Assembly: GCA_009602725.1 (NCBI GenBank)
Contig: WELB01000137.1
Coordinates: 222,823-286,822 of the forward strand
DNA from: Spirogloea muscicola
Taxonomy: Eukaryota > Streptophyta > Zygnematophyceae > Spirogloeales > Spirogloeaceae
Direction: 5' to 3'
DNA length: 64,000 nucleotides
Shown here: piece by piece, positions 11,645 to 23,309 of the stretch
How the letters are laid out: each line of letters opens with the position of its first letter
Position numbering within the stretch: the first letter of the stretch is position 1
Program-made: the position numbers and the translations under genes
Notes under the pieces: generated by a model
What the model saw: only the letters and a program-made list of their open reading frames with translations
What the model was told of the DNA's origin: nothing
The model's database searches: none

Positions 11645-11700
11645 GATGCCTGCTGGGCTGGCCTTTCACAGCCATCGCACTCTTGTGGAAGAGTTTCTCC
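11645..11700 (+). repeat. Family A hairpin element
   Basis: The hairpin is at 11655-11673 (GGCTG, loop GCCTTTCA, CAGCC), followed by the ATCGCACTCTTGTGGAAGAG tail. It closes a LINE-B-A composite just upstream of the prolidase gene. Confidence 0.6.
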
Positions 11701-11853
11701 TCCAGCCGCCCATGTATCCAAAATTGCATCTCCATCTGTGCCTTATGACACCAGCAGGGTCAGTAAGCGATTTGAAGAAAGGTGAGGATCTGAAGTCAGG
11801 ATGCAGCCTATGGTGATCACGTGGTGTGCTCGTTAGCCTCTGGCGCGCCCGCA

Positions 11854-14800
11854 ATGGCGCCTCCACAGGAGCAGCCGGCGGGCGCCGCCTGCAGAGCCGC
11901 CGAAACACCGAGCAGGGTTGGCGGCGCAAGCACGTACAATGTGCCCATGTCAATGTTCGCAGCCAACCGTGGGAAGCTCGTGCAGAGGCTCGCTAGCTCG
12001 GGAGCGCTGCCTAGTGGCGGTGCTGCAGGCCGTATCTATGTCTTGCTCCAAGTGAGTGAGCAGCAAGTCCAAGGACCTCCACCTCGCTCTGCCTTCAGCA
12101 GCATTCACTACAGATGCATTGCTTGTGTCACGAAGTACGACTAGGAAGCCTGGAACCTGCAGGGCACACCACAAGGACGCCCCTGCAGATACACCAGAAG
12201 CAGGATGCCTTGCTCGTTTGCTTGGTACTCGTTTGCTGCTGCCACCATCGTCGTGTTGTTTGTTGTTGCTTCTGGGCTTGCACGCCGTCGGCCACGGTGC
12301 GTGGTCATGTAGAGCTGCGGCTTGCATCGCGGGCGCATGCGTGCAGGGTGGAGTGCAGCTGCTGCGGTACTGCACGGACCACGAGCCCACTCTTCCGGTC
12401 GAATCCGCGCCATAACTTCCCTGACCGGGGTTAGGATTTAAGATGGTGTGACAGTAATTGGGTCCATATTGAGGCAACCCTAAACGCATTGCGCGGTAAT
12501 TAAGGTGATGCTGGGCGGCACTGCTGACAAGGCTGTCAGGCAGAGATTTTAGCTCATACTCGAGCCAGTCATCCACTGGTGCCCCTGTAGGACTTCAGCA
12601 TCAGGTTGTCAGCTCCCATCTAGGGGATGAGTCTAGCGCTACATCCAGAATATTAAGTTTCTAGGGTTCCAATAAATTTTTCACCTGCAAAAGCCTCAAC
12701 CAAGGCCTGGCGCATGAGGCAAATTTTGGACATTCCTGCCGTCTATAGCATGCATAGCCAACTCAAAAGCATCCACTGGCTGGGTGTGCACAGGCAGGAG
12801 AGCTACTTCGCGTACCTCTTGGGGGTCACCGAACCTGGCTTTTACGGAGCCATAGTGAGCAGCTTGAACATTCCATTGGCTTGCAGGCTGCTCTACTGTT
12901 ATGGCCAGATTTGGCTTCAATTGGCAGAGCACAATTGGGCAGTCAGTGCGTGACTGCTGCAATGTCATCTCAGGAAGCAAAGACTGGAGAGTCCATTCTC
13001 TTCGTCCCTCGCCTCCCGGCCTCATATGCCGTCTGGATGGGCAAGATCCACGATCCCCAGTTTTACAAGGTAACTAAACGCAGGCAAGCTGCTAGCCCTC
13101 TGTGGAGCGAAAATACTAGCTGGAAGTAATCTTAGGTAAGCCGCTTGAAGATGTTTGTAGCCAGCCCTGATGCAGTCCTGTTCCTCCTACTCCTCCGCAG
13201 TTGAAGTACGAAGTGGATGCTGCATTCTATGTAGATGAGATGAGCACAGTGCTCTCAGCTGGTGGGAACTGCGCTGATGGATCCAGCAGCCAACGACGAG
13301 AAACATTGCTTCTGCTGCTCCAGGGCCTGAACAGTGACAGCGGCAACTGCTCCAAGCCTGCAGCATTTGAAGTAGAATTTTCTTGGCTCAACCTCTTGCT
13401 GAACAGGCAGACTAAGTGGACAAGAGGAAGAAGCACTGAAACACGAACGGACTAGCTCGGTGGTACCTACAGAGCAGATCAGTCTTTCACTTTCAGCTTC
13501 CTAAGCATTGTGCAGTCCTTGTCCTACTATAAAGGCCAGCATCTCAGATTCCAGGGGCTAGCATCACTGACCCACTTCAATCTTAGCCTCAATGTCTGTG
13601 ACCGTGTATTTGGTCTCAGCTATATCCAATCCAGTGATTACGTTCATATAAGAGCAGCATTAAACAGGGAGGTCGTCCTACGAATAAGGTCTTAGGATTC
13701 ACCCGTTGCACCAGGAGTTTGTAGACGGCAGTACTAACACCTGTTGCTCGTGACAGGGCATACAAGACTTCCGGAGAGATGATGAGGTTCTCCACCCTGT
13801 GCTGAGTGAGTGCCGTGTGACAAAGTCAAAGGAGGAGCTGGACCTCCTGCGATATGTCAACCGTATAAGCTCCGAAGCTCATGTCGAGGTCGAGCCCAAG
13901 TTGTTGCTTCCACGTCACATACAAATATCACATAAACGCTGAGAGTGGCGAAGAACTCTGTAACGGGCTTTGGACTGCATTCTGGTCAAGGAAGGATGGT
14001 GCACATGTGCCATATAGTGGAGTTTTGAGGGTTGAAACATGATAACCTGTTCTTGACCAGGTCATGCGCAAGGCATCACCTGGCATGATGGAGTATCAAC
14101 TAGAAGCTGACTTTCAGCACTATGTGTGTCATAAAGGCGGTTGCAGGTATTTTTTCAGGCCCCTCTCCCGACTTACACAAGACCCCTGCCCACACTGAAG
14201 CAGGCTAGCCCACCACAAGAACAAGAATGCACGTCCACCAGTCCGTCTATTGTAAGATGTGCTCCTTGGCTCAGCTGGAAATGTTCTTTGACACAGCTAT
14301 AAATGTCCGTGGCAAACCTCAAACCTCACTTGTCCGTCTCTGATCAGGCACTGCTCGTACACATGCATTTGTGCAACCGGCGAGAATTCTGCTGTCCTCC
14401 ACTACGGCCATGCTGGGGCTCCAAATGATAGAGTACGCTGCAGTGTGCACACCCCAGTGATGGTTCTGTCGTCTGGCAAACCTGACAGAAGTGAATGTCT
14501 GCTGAGAGGCACTTTACAATGCAGAGACTGGAGGATGGTGACATGGCCCTTCTTGACATGGGGGCGGAGTACAGCTGCTACGCCTCAGACATCACCTGTT
14601 CCTTCCCCGTCAACGGGCGCTTCTCGGACGATCAGCGAGTCGTTTATGAGGGCGTACTTGCGGCGCAAAAGGCAGTGTTTGCTGCTATGAAGCCTGGCGT
14701 CAGCTGGGTAAATATGCACATGTGAGGGCATCACATAATCCTTTGCAGTACTGCCAGTGCATCATAATCCAAGCAGCTACCTATGGTAGTGTGCAGTTGG

Positions 14801-15872
14801 GCATGGAATGGGAAGTAGGGTTTAGGCATGGGACTGACATTGAGACGAACTACAGTGACCACAGATCAGTTTGATGTGAAAGCTCTGGCCTTTTTTCTGC
14901 CGCATATGCTAGTGCTGGTGGCTTGCTCATTCTTGACTTGATGCAGCCTGGCAGAGCGGCACATCTTGAGGGCTCTCAAAAACGGCGGCTTTTTGCAAGG
15001 GTGAGTGGCTGCCTCACGTGAGCTTGTCCTGGCTATGGTATAGTAATCACACCGCTCTCCCTCTGTGCAACATGACGATCCAAAAAGCATGGACTCGAAG
15101 GGCTGCGATTTTAGCAAGACCTTTGCAAAGTCCAGGTCGGAGGAGGAGATGCTCGAGAAGGGCTTGGGGGCTGTGTTCATGCCTCACGGCCTCGGCCACT
15201 TCATGGGCCTGGACACGCATGACGTTGGCGGGTACCCCAAGGTCTGCCTGCCTGACTTTGCACGACGCAAGGCTGGATGGTGACGCGCACCGTTTGCCAG
15301 AACTTGATCTGCCAACTTGGGCGATTGCATGTCATGTACTTCGAGACAATGGTTCAAGAAGGAACTTTTTGTGCTGGCACGGACATCATCTCGCTGATCG
15401 ACTGCACATGGAGGAGGGCAGGGTACAGTGCAGATTGAGAAGCCGGGCCTGAGGAGCCTGAGGACGGTGCGGTGCCTGGAGGAAGGCATGGTCCTGACGG
15501 TGGAGCCCGGGTGCTACTTCATCAGCGCAATCCTGGAGCCATCCATGGCAAACCCCTCCTTGATGCACTTCTTCACAAGCGCCCTTGCTCGGCTGCGCGG
15601 CATTGGTGGTGTGCGCCTGGAAGACGATGTGGTCAGTCTCTTGATCACTATGATTGCCAAGGTATTAGGTCATTACCTGTGGCGGTTCACTGTCTGCAGG
15701 TCTTTATGTGGGCCTGCCGCTCTATCTCACAGTGCCGAGCCTTGTGCTTGTTCTGCAGATTGTGACCTCGGAAGGGATTGAGAACATGACACAGTGCCCG
15801 AGAGAGATTGCGGACGTGGAGGCTGTGATGGCTGGAGCACCCTGGCCGCCAAGGAAAGAAGTCTTGCAGTGA
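11854..15872 (+). CDS. PEPD: Xaa-Pro dipeptidase (prolidase, M24B)
   Basis: This peptidase cleaves dipeptides with C-terminal proline, using two Mn ions, and is probably cytosolic. Thirteen exons in phase give 525 residues: 11854-12051, 12347-12397, 12798-12854, 12974-13069, 13201-13371, 13757-13888, 14061-14146, 14348-14432, 14525-14721, 14947-15000, 15115-15241, 15422-15631, 15759-15872. The length is close to human PEPD (493). The metal ligands are all present: D303 and D314 ([20 protein letters not shown]), H404 (GLGHFMG), E446 (TVEPG) and E485 (VRLEDD). [17 protein letters not shown] and [20 protein letters not shown] are family signatures. The ATG at 11854 has a good context (gcaATGG). 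Exon 2 to exon 3 is the least certain junction; the family's FRQ stretch before ESYFAY is missing, so a tiny exon may be overlooked. The gene converges on SCAMP. Confidence 0.95.
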
Positions 15873-16354
15873 CCAGTCCGTCGTGTAGGACACATGCAAT
15901 ACTGCTGAGTAGGCACACTGCCCTTCATCAGCACCCTTCCTGTGAACAGTACAAGCATTGTGTAATATATTTTGTGTTACTCGATAACCATCTCAGAATG
16001 TAACCTGAAATTGACTTGTGGAATCAGTGAAGCAAGTTGCAATAACAACACACCAGTAATGGAAGGTGAGAAGTGCACAGCAGAGAGCCAAGGGTGCTCT
16101 GTTTGGGTTGGCTGAAGCTGACGGACAACTCCTGACTGCTAGTATCTCTAACTCCAAAGAAGGGTGGAAGTGAGCGCTATGCTCTGCCTCGAACTTGTGG
16201 ACCTCTGCAGGTATTGTTGCAAGTCAACTGACGCAGTTTATTGTTTGACAGTTACTGTACTAGTCTTGGTCAGTCCAAGCCTCCTAGTTCTGCCCAGGGA
16301 GTATGCCCAAAGTATGCAACAAGCTGAAAACCGAATGAACAACTAGCCCTCAGC
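15873..16354. other. Convergent 3' spacer (prolidase / SCAMP)
   Basis: This 482-base AT-richer spacer separates two convergent stop codons. TGTAA occurs at about 15960 and 16000 and may serve the prolidase poly(A) site. I see no gene. Confidence 0.5.
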
Positions 16355-19300
16355 CTACACACGACCTCGTATGCCTGCTAGAGCAGCCTCCCGCTTGGCT
16401 TCGGCAGCTTTTCCCGTGCCACGGAAATAGAAGTACACTTGCTGCACATCCATCAAAACTTGCCAGCATAAGCAGCTACAATGGAGGGGCCCAGTACATG
16501 AAATCAATCACTAGCGTATGATCAGAAAAAGTACCATTGTGGCACAGGATGTCATTTTCAACTTGAAGCCTTAGGTGTGCAAGTCTTTCACTCACCTGCA
16601 TCACAAACAAGCTAAGAAGGGATTCCAAAGTGAAGGAGACAAAGCCGACTATGAAGAATATCTGCACAACACAGAATGATAATGACTGCTTCAGCGGCCT
16701 GACCAGTTAGGGGCTGATTTTGCAGTAGAAGCTTCACAAGCAGGTCATACAGCATCATGTCGTGCTGAGGAGCTTAGCGCCAAACAGCTGTGCGCAGTAT
16801 GAGGCCTTCAGCTTGGCGACGAAAAGGGCTGAAGCTCAGTAATACTCACTCCCACAACAGTGTGACCGTCTGCCAGAATTTGGATAGCTGGCAGGATTCC
16901 CCTGCACAAAGTTGGGTGTTACCTTCAGACGACTTGTGACGTGCAGCAAGATGATGAGAAGGCAAAAAGGTGAAAGGCATTGACTGCTGATCAAAGGGGT
17001 TACTAAGCACCAACACAGATAGGTGATCCAGAGGAAGCTGCGGAACCAATATTCAGCAGATTGAACTTCTGTTGGCTATACAGGGCTCTATTCCTGGCGA
17101 TTGCTCTTAAACAACTATCTGCAACGCTAAGGTGGTGCGAAATCAGAGGAAGCTGCTGAAGAATATCAAGCTACCTACTTCTAGGCATTATTGCAACCTA
17201 GTGAAGCTCAGTTGCTTGCAAATACTCACGATAAGGACCTTCCTTTGAAGACAAAAGGTGGTGCCACAGCAGCAAATATCACAAAAGCACAATGGACCTG
17301 TCACAAACTCGTGGAAACACTTCAATGCCATGTGGGGTACAACATTCAGCTTGCCTTGCCTTCTGCACGAAACTGCAACTCTCAGCTTCTGCTAGTGCGA
17401 AGACCAGCAGCCAAGATGCTGTCAGCAAGCCCCCTCGAAGTTTTGTTTCGAGAAGTGAACTTGCCAAGTAATATACAAAGAAAAAGACAAATCCCAAAGA
17501 GCTGTCCTTCCTGCATCACCAAGCAAACAAGCACGTCTGTGGCAATTGCAATAGCAATGGTATATATGTCGTTGCTTTGCTAGTTAGACAACTCAAAAGA
17601 TTTGAGAAAAGCTTTGACAAGCCTTCCACGTGACACCATTGACCATCAACAACCTAAGAGGTCTCTTCAACAATTCCCAAATAGTCCATGTGGCACGAGG
17701 ACCACCATGCCATGGTGATGATAATGCACTGCCAGTGAAGAAAATGCACTGGTACCTCATGGACACATAGAGACGCCTGTACCACAAAAAGTAAGAGAGC
17801 GGGTATCCTAGCGCAGCATAAAGTATTGCAAGCGCCCAATTTTCGAATCCTGCAGAGTAGAGGGCAGGCATGAGGGTGCGCATAGGCTTGCCTCTATTTC
17901 AAGTGCTACGACCCAGTGAAGCTAAGAGCCAGAAACAATTGCTACGTAAATGACTATTTTCGGTGTAGGAAACAATGCCTCAGTTGCTCATGAGCGTTCA
18001 ATGACATGGCTTGTCCTTGTATCACAACTGGTCTTTATCGACATTGTCATCACTTCATAAGATTGAAGGAAGTGGACAAACCCCGGCTGCCCTTAACAGC
18101 GTGGCCTATCCACGAAGCAGAGACAGCAACTATGTTCCACAGCAGACACCAAAGTATACCTGCAAGACACAGGAGCAGCAACCCAAAATCGTGAATTGAT
18201 GTATGCTTATGGACATCTCAGGTGGCTGCAATTGAGGACGAAGTTACGGAATCCAAGACTTGATGCAAGGATGACTGATAAGCAAGCAATGTCCAAGCAG
18301 TGTTCATGAGTCTGCTCACCCAACCAGCTATAGTATGCCATTCTTTGAACAAATTGGAGATGATTGGGGATATCACGGGAGATGTCATGATGCAGGAACG
18401 GAAAGCAAGGGGGCCAATTCTTCAGGTCACCTCCTCCCATAGCTGAATATCCAAACTCCCAATTAGCAACATGAGTAAAGCAACCATGTGATTGAATCTC
18501 TGACCGGAGTTTCACGATACATGTTCAACCTCTGTATTATCCTGTAATGTCATTGCTCCAAGCAATTAGCACATATTAACCACGCTCCTCTTGAGCTACA
18601 GAGTTGCCATGAAGAGGAAGTGTTCCTGCAGAGCTACATGAAGTCTTCCTGCAGTTAGTCTTTACTGTACTTTCCTCTCCTACTTCCTTGCTGCCTATAA
18701 GTAAGAGGATTATGAATGACTCGCACCAGCCAACTCAAGTTCACGCTTCCTCAGCTCCTGCAGAAGGCATGTCGCACAGCAATGATTGACTATTGTAGCC
18801 TTTGGCAAGTGAATGAGACAAAGTTTGATACATCTGCATCTATCGGAATTACAGATTTGAGACACTGTATGACAATGAGTGTCAAAATGTCAACAGAAGA
18901 GGAGTATAGTGGTTGAGCCACTCCTCATATAAGCAAGACCGTACTTCTGTTGCACGTGCACCAGCACACAGCACAGTGACATGCTCACACTGCAGAGCTA
19001 ATCTTGGCTCAAGATCAATACAAGTGAGAGTACAATATAGGAAGTGCCTCAGTAACGATACAGAGAAATGAGTGGTTCCTGACGCTGACCCTGGGTTTTG
19101 GAGGTCTAGTCAGGGCTCTGTGAAGAGAAAGATCACCTCTTCTTTCTTGGCTAGTGCCAATTCCTTTGCCTGAAGGGCCTTCTCCCTCTTCTGGAAATCC
19201 TGCACCAGCGACAGGGTTGTCTCCTTTCACATTCAAAACTCACTAAGGCAGCAAAGTAGGGCAGATCACATTTACAACTCACTAAGGCAGCAAAGTAGGG

Positions 19301-20294
19301 CAAAAGCAGCTGCTGCTTGGTGCTCAAGGACGGTCTGATTCAACTGAGTGCATCACTAAGAGCAATACCTAAGCTGTTCTTGCTTCCAGCAAAAGCATTG
19401 CAATACGACCATGATAAGAGGTCAGCGCACAGAGAATCCACCCAAGTTGACCTCCCAATGTCAAGCAGTGTACATGGTCTACAAGAAGTTCTGAAAACCT
19501 TACTACGTCATCTTGTCAATCTCCTCCTACAGTGGCTAGACAAGCTCTTTCACAAATGCTCTGACCTTGTTGGAGTTCCCCAGGGGGATCTCGGTGGTGG
19601 CATCTGTGACTGCGGCTGAGTGGAGTACAGGGTCTGGCTTGACAGATGCCGGCTGCAACTGCAGGCATAAACCAGGCGACTCAGGTCTCAGGTCGTGTGT
19701 ACTATAAGTAGGAGGTCTCCAGCTGTTTATCTCGACTGGAGGAAGTGGATGGGACTTCGACGACTGACTGAGCGGTCAAGCTAAGAGCACGCAGAGGTGA
19801 CACGTTCGCCTCCTGAGCAGGATCTGATTTCCATGCTACAGAGAGCAACAAGGCGCCTCAAGTCCTTCTGTCCGGCGCCTCGAGGATCCGTCCTGTGTGT
19901 ACATCACTCACCGTGTCGAAGAAGGAAGCGGTGCCCGCAGATTTGGCGGGAGGCGTGTAGGCGACCGGCCTGGCGGCTTGCCTCTGACCCTCCTGCAGGA
20001 CGGAAGAAGGCCAAGGCTCTTGTATCGATCAACCCTGACCGATGGAGGATTCAAGGGCTGGCGGTGATGCGCAGTCTTCGCGCATCCGATCTCGGCCGGA
20101 CGGCTAGCTCCACGGCCACCACCAAAGAGTGGCTGCAGGACTTGTGACATGCATGAAGTGGTAGACCGCACCGCAGGCCGGCAGTAGAGGGAGGGGACGA
20201 CGGCGGAGGGAGGACGGCGAGGCGGACTCACCGAGAAGGGGTTGCCTCCGGCGCCGCCGCCATCCTCGTCGAACGGGTTGTCGTAGTGACTCAT
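16355..20294 (-). CDS. SCAMP: Secretory carrier-associated membrane protein (SCAMP)
   Basis: SCAMPs are four-pass proteins of the trans-Golgi, endosome and plasma-membrane trafficking route. Twelve exons in phase give 287 residues: 20232-20294, 19566-19658, 19137-19199, 18727-18757, 18320-18442, 18082-18159, 17756-17849, 17465-17510, 17230-17297, 16850-16901, 16596-16661, 16355-16441. The N-terminus MSHYDNPFDEDGGG and NPFS carries the two NPF motifs. A charged coiled coil (KREKALQAKELALAKKEE, ELRKREL) follows, then KNWPPCFPFLHHDI, and four membrane segments including ALGYPLSYFLWYR and GFVSFTLESLLSLFVMQ. The basic tail is FYFRGTGKAAEAKREAA. The intron after exon 8 is GC-AG (donor GCAAGT ending the plus-strand complement at 17464). 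The length and order match plant SCAMPs. It is divergent from uL24m, 847 bases apart. Confidence 0.95.
19228..19305. repeat. 39-bp tandem duplication in a SCAMP intron
   Basis: Two head-to-tail copies of a 39-base unit (19228-19266 and 19267-19305) share ACTCACTAAGGCAGCAAAGT and differ at only a few bases. They lie in the intron between SCAMP exons 2 and 3. Confidence 0.8.
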
Positions 20295-21141
20295 GATGCC
20301 GCCGCTGCCGCCAACGCCGGCCCGCCCGCCGGCCGGCTCGCCCGCCGCCGCCGCAGNCGGCGCCCAGCCGCGGTAAGCGGCTACGGGCTGGCGGCCTGCC
20401 GGGGCTGCGACTGCGCGGCCGCCGTTGAACGGCGGCCGCCGGCTGGCCCGCCCGGCAACTGCTGGCGACGGCGTGTGACGGGGGATGCCGTCACGCGGCT
20501 GACGGGCCTCCCCTTAACAGGAGAAAACCCCTCACCATCTGGAGCCGCGCTCCATTCCACACGTTTTCCTCGTCAGAGCTCCCAATGGGCCGGAGCCAAC
20601 GGCCAGTGGCATCAGGACCTCCTGCTTTGGCCAACCACAGCCGTCGCCCTTTGCTGGAAGCGTCTGCCACCTTGCAATACAATGCGGCTATCATCGAGTC
20701 TGCAGCGCTCCCAGGCACTCGCGATTCGCCAGCGTGCTGGTCGTGCATTCGCGCAGGCCCGTGGCTTCCGTGGTGCTGGTTTGGCTCCTCAGTATGGCGT
20801 ATCAGCCCCCTCAGCCAGCTCACTACCCAGTTAACAGGACACTCGTAAGGCTACAACTGGCCTCCAGTTTACTTTCATGCGCACCGCGCGCCTTCCCTCT
20901 GAGTCTACTTCCATCTGAGCGCGCGCTCGTTGCCAAACGCCATCTGCCCCCCCCTGCGGCATCGGTGGCGGCGGCTCCTGCGGCATCGGTGGCGGCGGCT
21001 TCGGCGACGGCAGAGCGGCAGCGGCGGCGACGGCGGCAGCGGCGGCGGCGGCGGTCGTGGGCCTCCAAGGCCGCCGCCAGAGCCGCACGGTTGCGAAGGA
21101 GGCGCCGGTCCCCCGGTGTCTGCGACGGGCCGGCCGGCCTG
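20295..21141. promoter_or_regulatory. Bidirectional GC-rich promoter region, SCAMP / uL24m
   Basis: This 847-base spacer separates divergent start codons. It is rich in CCG repeats and carries an N at 20357, only 63 bases from the SCAMP ATG. A family B copy sits at 20850-20905. Specific promoter motifs are not resolved. Confidence 0.5.
20850..20905 (+). repeat. Family B element in the divergent promoter
   Basis: This diverged copy has CTGGCCTCCAG, then TTTCATGCGCACCGCGCGCC and a CT-rich end. It is the family B copy closest to a start codon. Confidence 0.5.
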
Positions 21142-22904
21142 ATGGGCTGGCGGGCCGCCCAGAAGGTGTTCCAGAGCTGGAAGGTCCTGCGCGGCGACCG
21201 GGTGAGCTGCCGCCGCCGCCAGTCTCGGCGAGGGTTTAAGATTTAGGGTTTCGGTTATGTCTTTCTATTTAGGGTATTTGGGGTTTGGGGTTTGGGGTTT
21301 AGGCTGCGCCTCCAGTTCTGAAGTTGGCTGACATACCTTGGGCTCGGCACGCTCACAATGGCCTGCTCAATGGTGACCTGCTCAACGGGGCCGACCGTGG
21401 AGCGCTGGGATGGTCACAGTATGGATTGCACACATTTAGGCTCAGGGTGTGGGGGTAGGGTTCTAAGGGTTTAGGTGGTTAAGGGGTCAGATTTTAGCTG
21501 CTTGATATGGGCGGCCCTCTATGTTGGTGGATTCCAGGTGATGGTGATGGCGGGCAAGGACAAGGGCCTCACTGGCACGGTGCAGCGAGTGATCCGCGCC
21601 CAGAACCGCGTCGTCATCACCGGTCGCAACCTGGTATGCCCGCCTCCTCCCTCTCTCCCAGCTTCCGGGTCCATGCAGATGGGCTTCTCGCCGTCGGGCC
21701 ACTGGCTTGCTAGGTTACAAGCTCAGTGATTACAACTGGAACCCTTTAAAACGAAGTCACGCATGGCACGTATTGCACGTTAGGACCTGGATCAGCAGGC
21801 TCTGGCGCGTGGCCACACTCCTCCTGATGAGAGAAGTGTATGCGGATTCGATGCCACGCTGGCCGTCCTGCTTAATGACGTGCTCCCTGGCAGGGAATTA
21901 AAGAAAGGCCAGATTTAAAGGGAGGCAGGTGGCTGGCTGTGCTCAGGTGAAGAAGCATGTGAAGAAAACTGACAGCTCGCCGGGCGGCATCATCACTATG
22001 GAGGCGCCACTTCACGTTTCCAATGTGTCCCTGCTGGACCCAGTCACAGGGTGAGTTGCATAGTAGGCACACAAGAGATTAAGCTTGACTAGTCACGTGG
22101 TAGCTTGTGCTTAGTCAATGCCGCATTTGATGTGCTCGCCTGCATTGAACTTCAGTGTGTATGGCTGGTTAGTGAGGGGCTTGCTGTCAAGTTACTTAAA
22201 ATTTTACATACAAAGAGACCCCTTGCTCTGATTTTCTGTTGCCTGAGGTGAACTTCTCAGATTACAGTTTCCCCACAATTCCTCGGATATCTACTGATGC
22301 AGCACAGCAGACTTTATCCTGTATGCATCTGTTATGTAGTGATAAAAGCCAATGTATGAGTGCTACTGCAGGCAAGGTGTCCCTAGCTCTGGTTTCAAGG
22401 TTGTGCAAAGGGTCAACAGCCTCCAGTCACGCCCAACTTATGATAGAGTAGCTGTAGCATTAAGTTTTCCATGTGCCTGACTTTTCTTGAGTGTACATGC
22501 GGGTCTGCTGCAGATCACCCTGCAGGGTAAGCTTCAGATGGTTGGAGGATGGGACCAAGGTACGGGTGGCACGTGGCCCTGCATCCTCAGGCGCCATTGT
22601 TCCTCGCCCAGCCATTCTGCTGGAGAGAAGGAACCCTCTGCCACTGGCAGGTGCACCTGGTTTGCAGGACCCTAGCTGCAGCTAGGCATGCCAGTGGTCT
22701 TTCAGTCAAAAATTTGTTATGTAGCCGCCCTCTCGAAAGTTGATCAAGAATTGCTGGTAGCTGCTCTAATGTTGGGCACGAAGAATGTCTTGATGCTATC
22801 TGATGTGCTTCTGTGCCTGTGTTGTAGTTGGACCAAGGGATACGGTGAAGGGGGCTGTTTTTGAAGAGACCTATGACCCAAGCACTGGCCTTCCTCCTCT
22901 ATGA
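21142..22904 (+). CDS. Ribosomal protein uL24, mitochondrial type (KOW domain)
   Basis: This is a large-subunit ribosomal protein that binds 23S-like rRNA during assembly. Five exons in phase give 157 residues: 21142-21201, 21538-21633, 21947-22050, 22514-22650, 22828-22904. Arabidopsis At5g23535 has 159 residues, and the order [23 protein letters not shown] motif [40 protein letters not shown] and [13 protein letters not shown] is the same along the whole length. The first ATG of the exon starts the conserved MGW. There is no obvious cleavable presequence, as in the Arabidopsis protein. Intron 1 carries a telomere-like TTTAGGG tract. An AATAAA lies at about 23083, in the 3' spacer shared with the next gene. 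Confidence 0.95.
21232..21304 (+). promoter_or_regulatory. Telo-box-like tract in uL24m intron 1
   Basis: ATTTAGGGTTTCGG, TATTTAGGGTATTTGG and repeated GGGGTTTGGGG then GGGGTTTAGG begin about 30 bases after the first 5' splice site. Telo boxes (AAACCCTAA and its complement) are a known feature of plant translation-machinery genes, commonly near the transcription start or in the first intron. Confidence 0.6.
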
Positions 22905-23309
22905 TGGCATTCAGTTGATGGGTGGTAGGACATTGTACAAAGTGATTTTGCTGCCACCTAGGAATATTTCACGAGTAGCCCCATCATTTCGTGGCACATT
23001 CTCGTCGACTGTACATGCTTGACTTGACTGCCTAGCTGGCATACACACTGCAAACATTACCCGGTGATGTTCTTCCTTTGTAGCTCAATAAAACTCAGGA
23101 TCAACTCTTGCATAAAATATAGGACATAGGACTGGGGACGTAGGACTGTCTTCTCCAGTATTCAGATTGAGCGCATGACTGCCATTTAACCTTCAATCCA
23201 CTTCTTCCAGGAATTTTCCACAAGATTGTCATGCACTCGACCTTATGGCAAGGGAGACTCGATATTCCCAGTTGTCAGCTGTCTCTTTTCAGTAGTTTTC
23301 AGCTAATTT
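22905..23309. other. Convergent 3' spacer (uL24m / CPP1-like)
   Basis: This 405-base AT-rich spacer lies between two stop codons. CAATAAAAC at about 23083 is a plausible poly(A) signal for uL24m. I see no gene. Confidence 0.5.

Noticed and set aside
21232-21304. A telomere or interstitial telomeric array
   Set aside because: It has only a few imperfect TTTAGGG units and sits inside intron 1 of a ribosomal protein gene, which fits a telo-box better.
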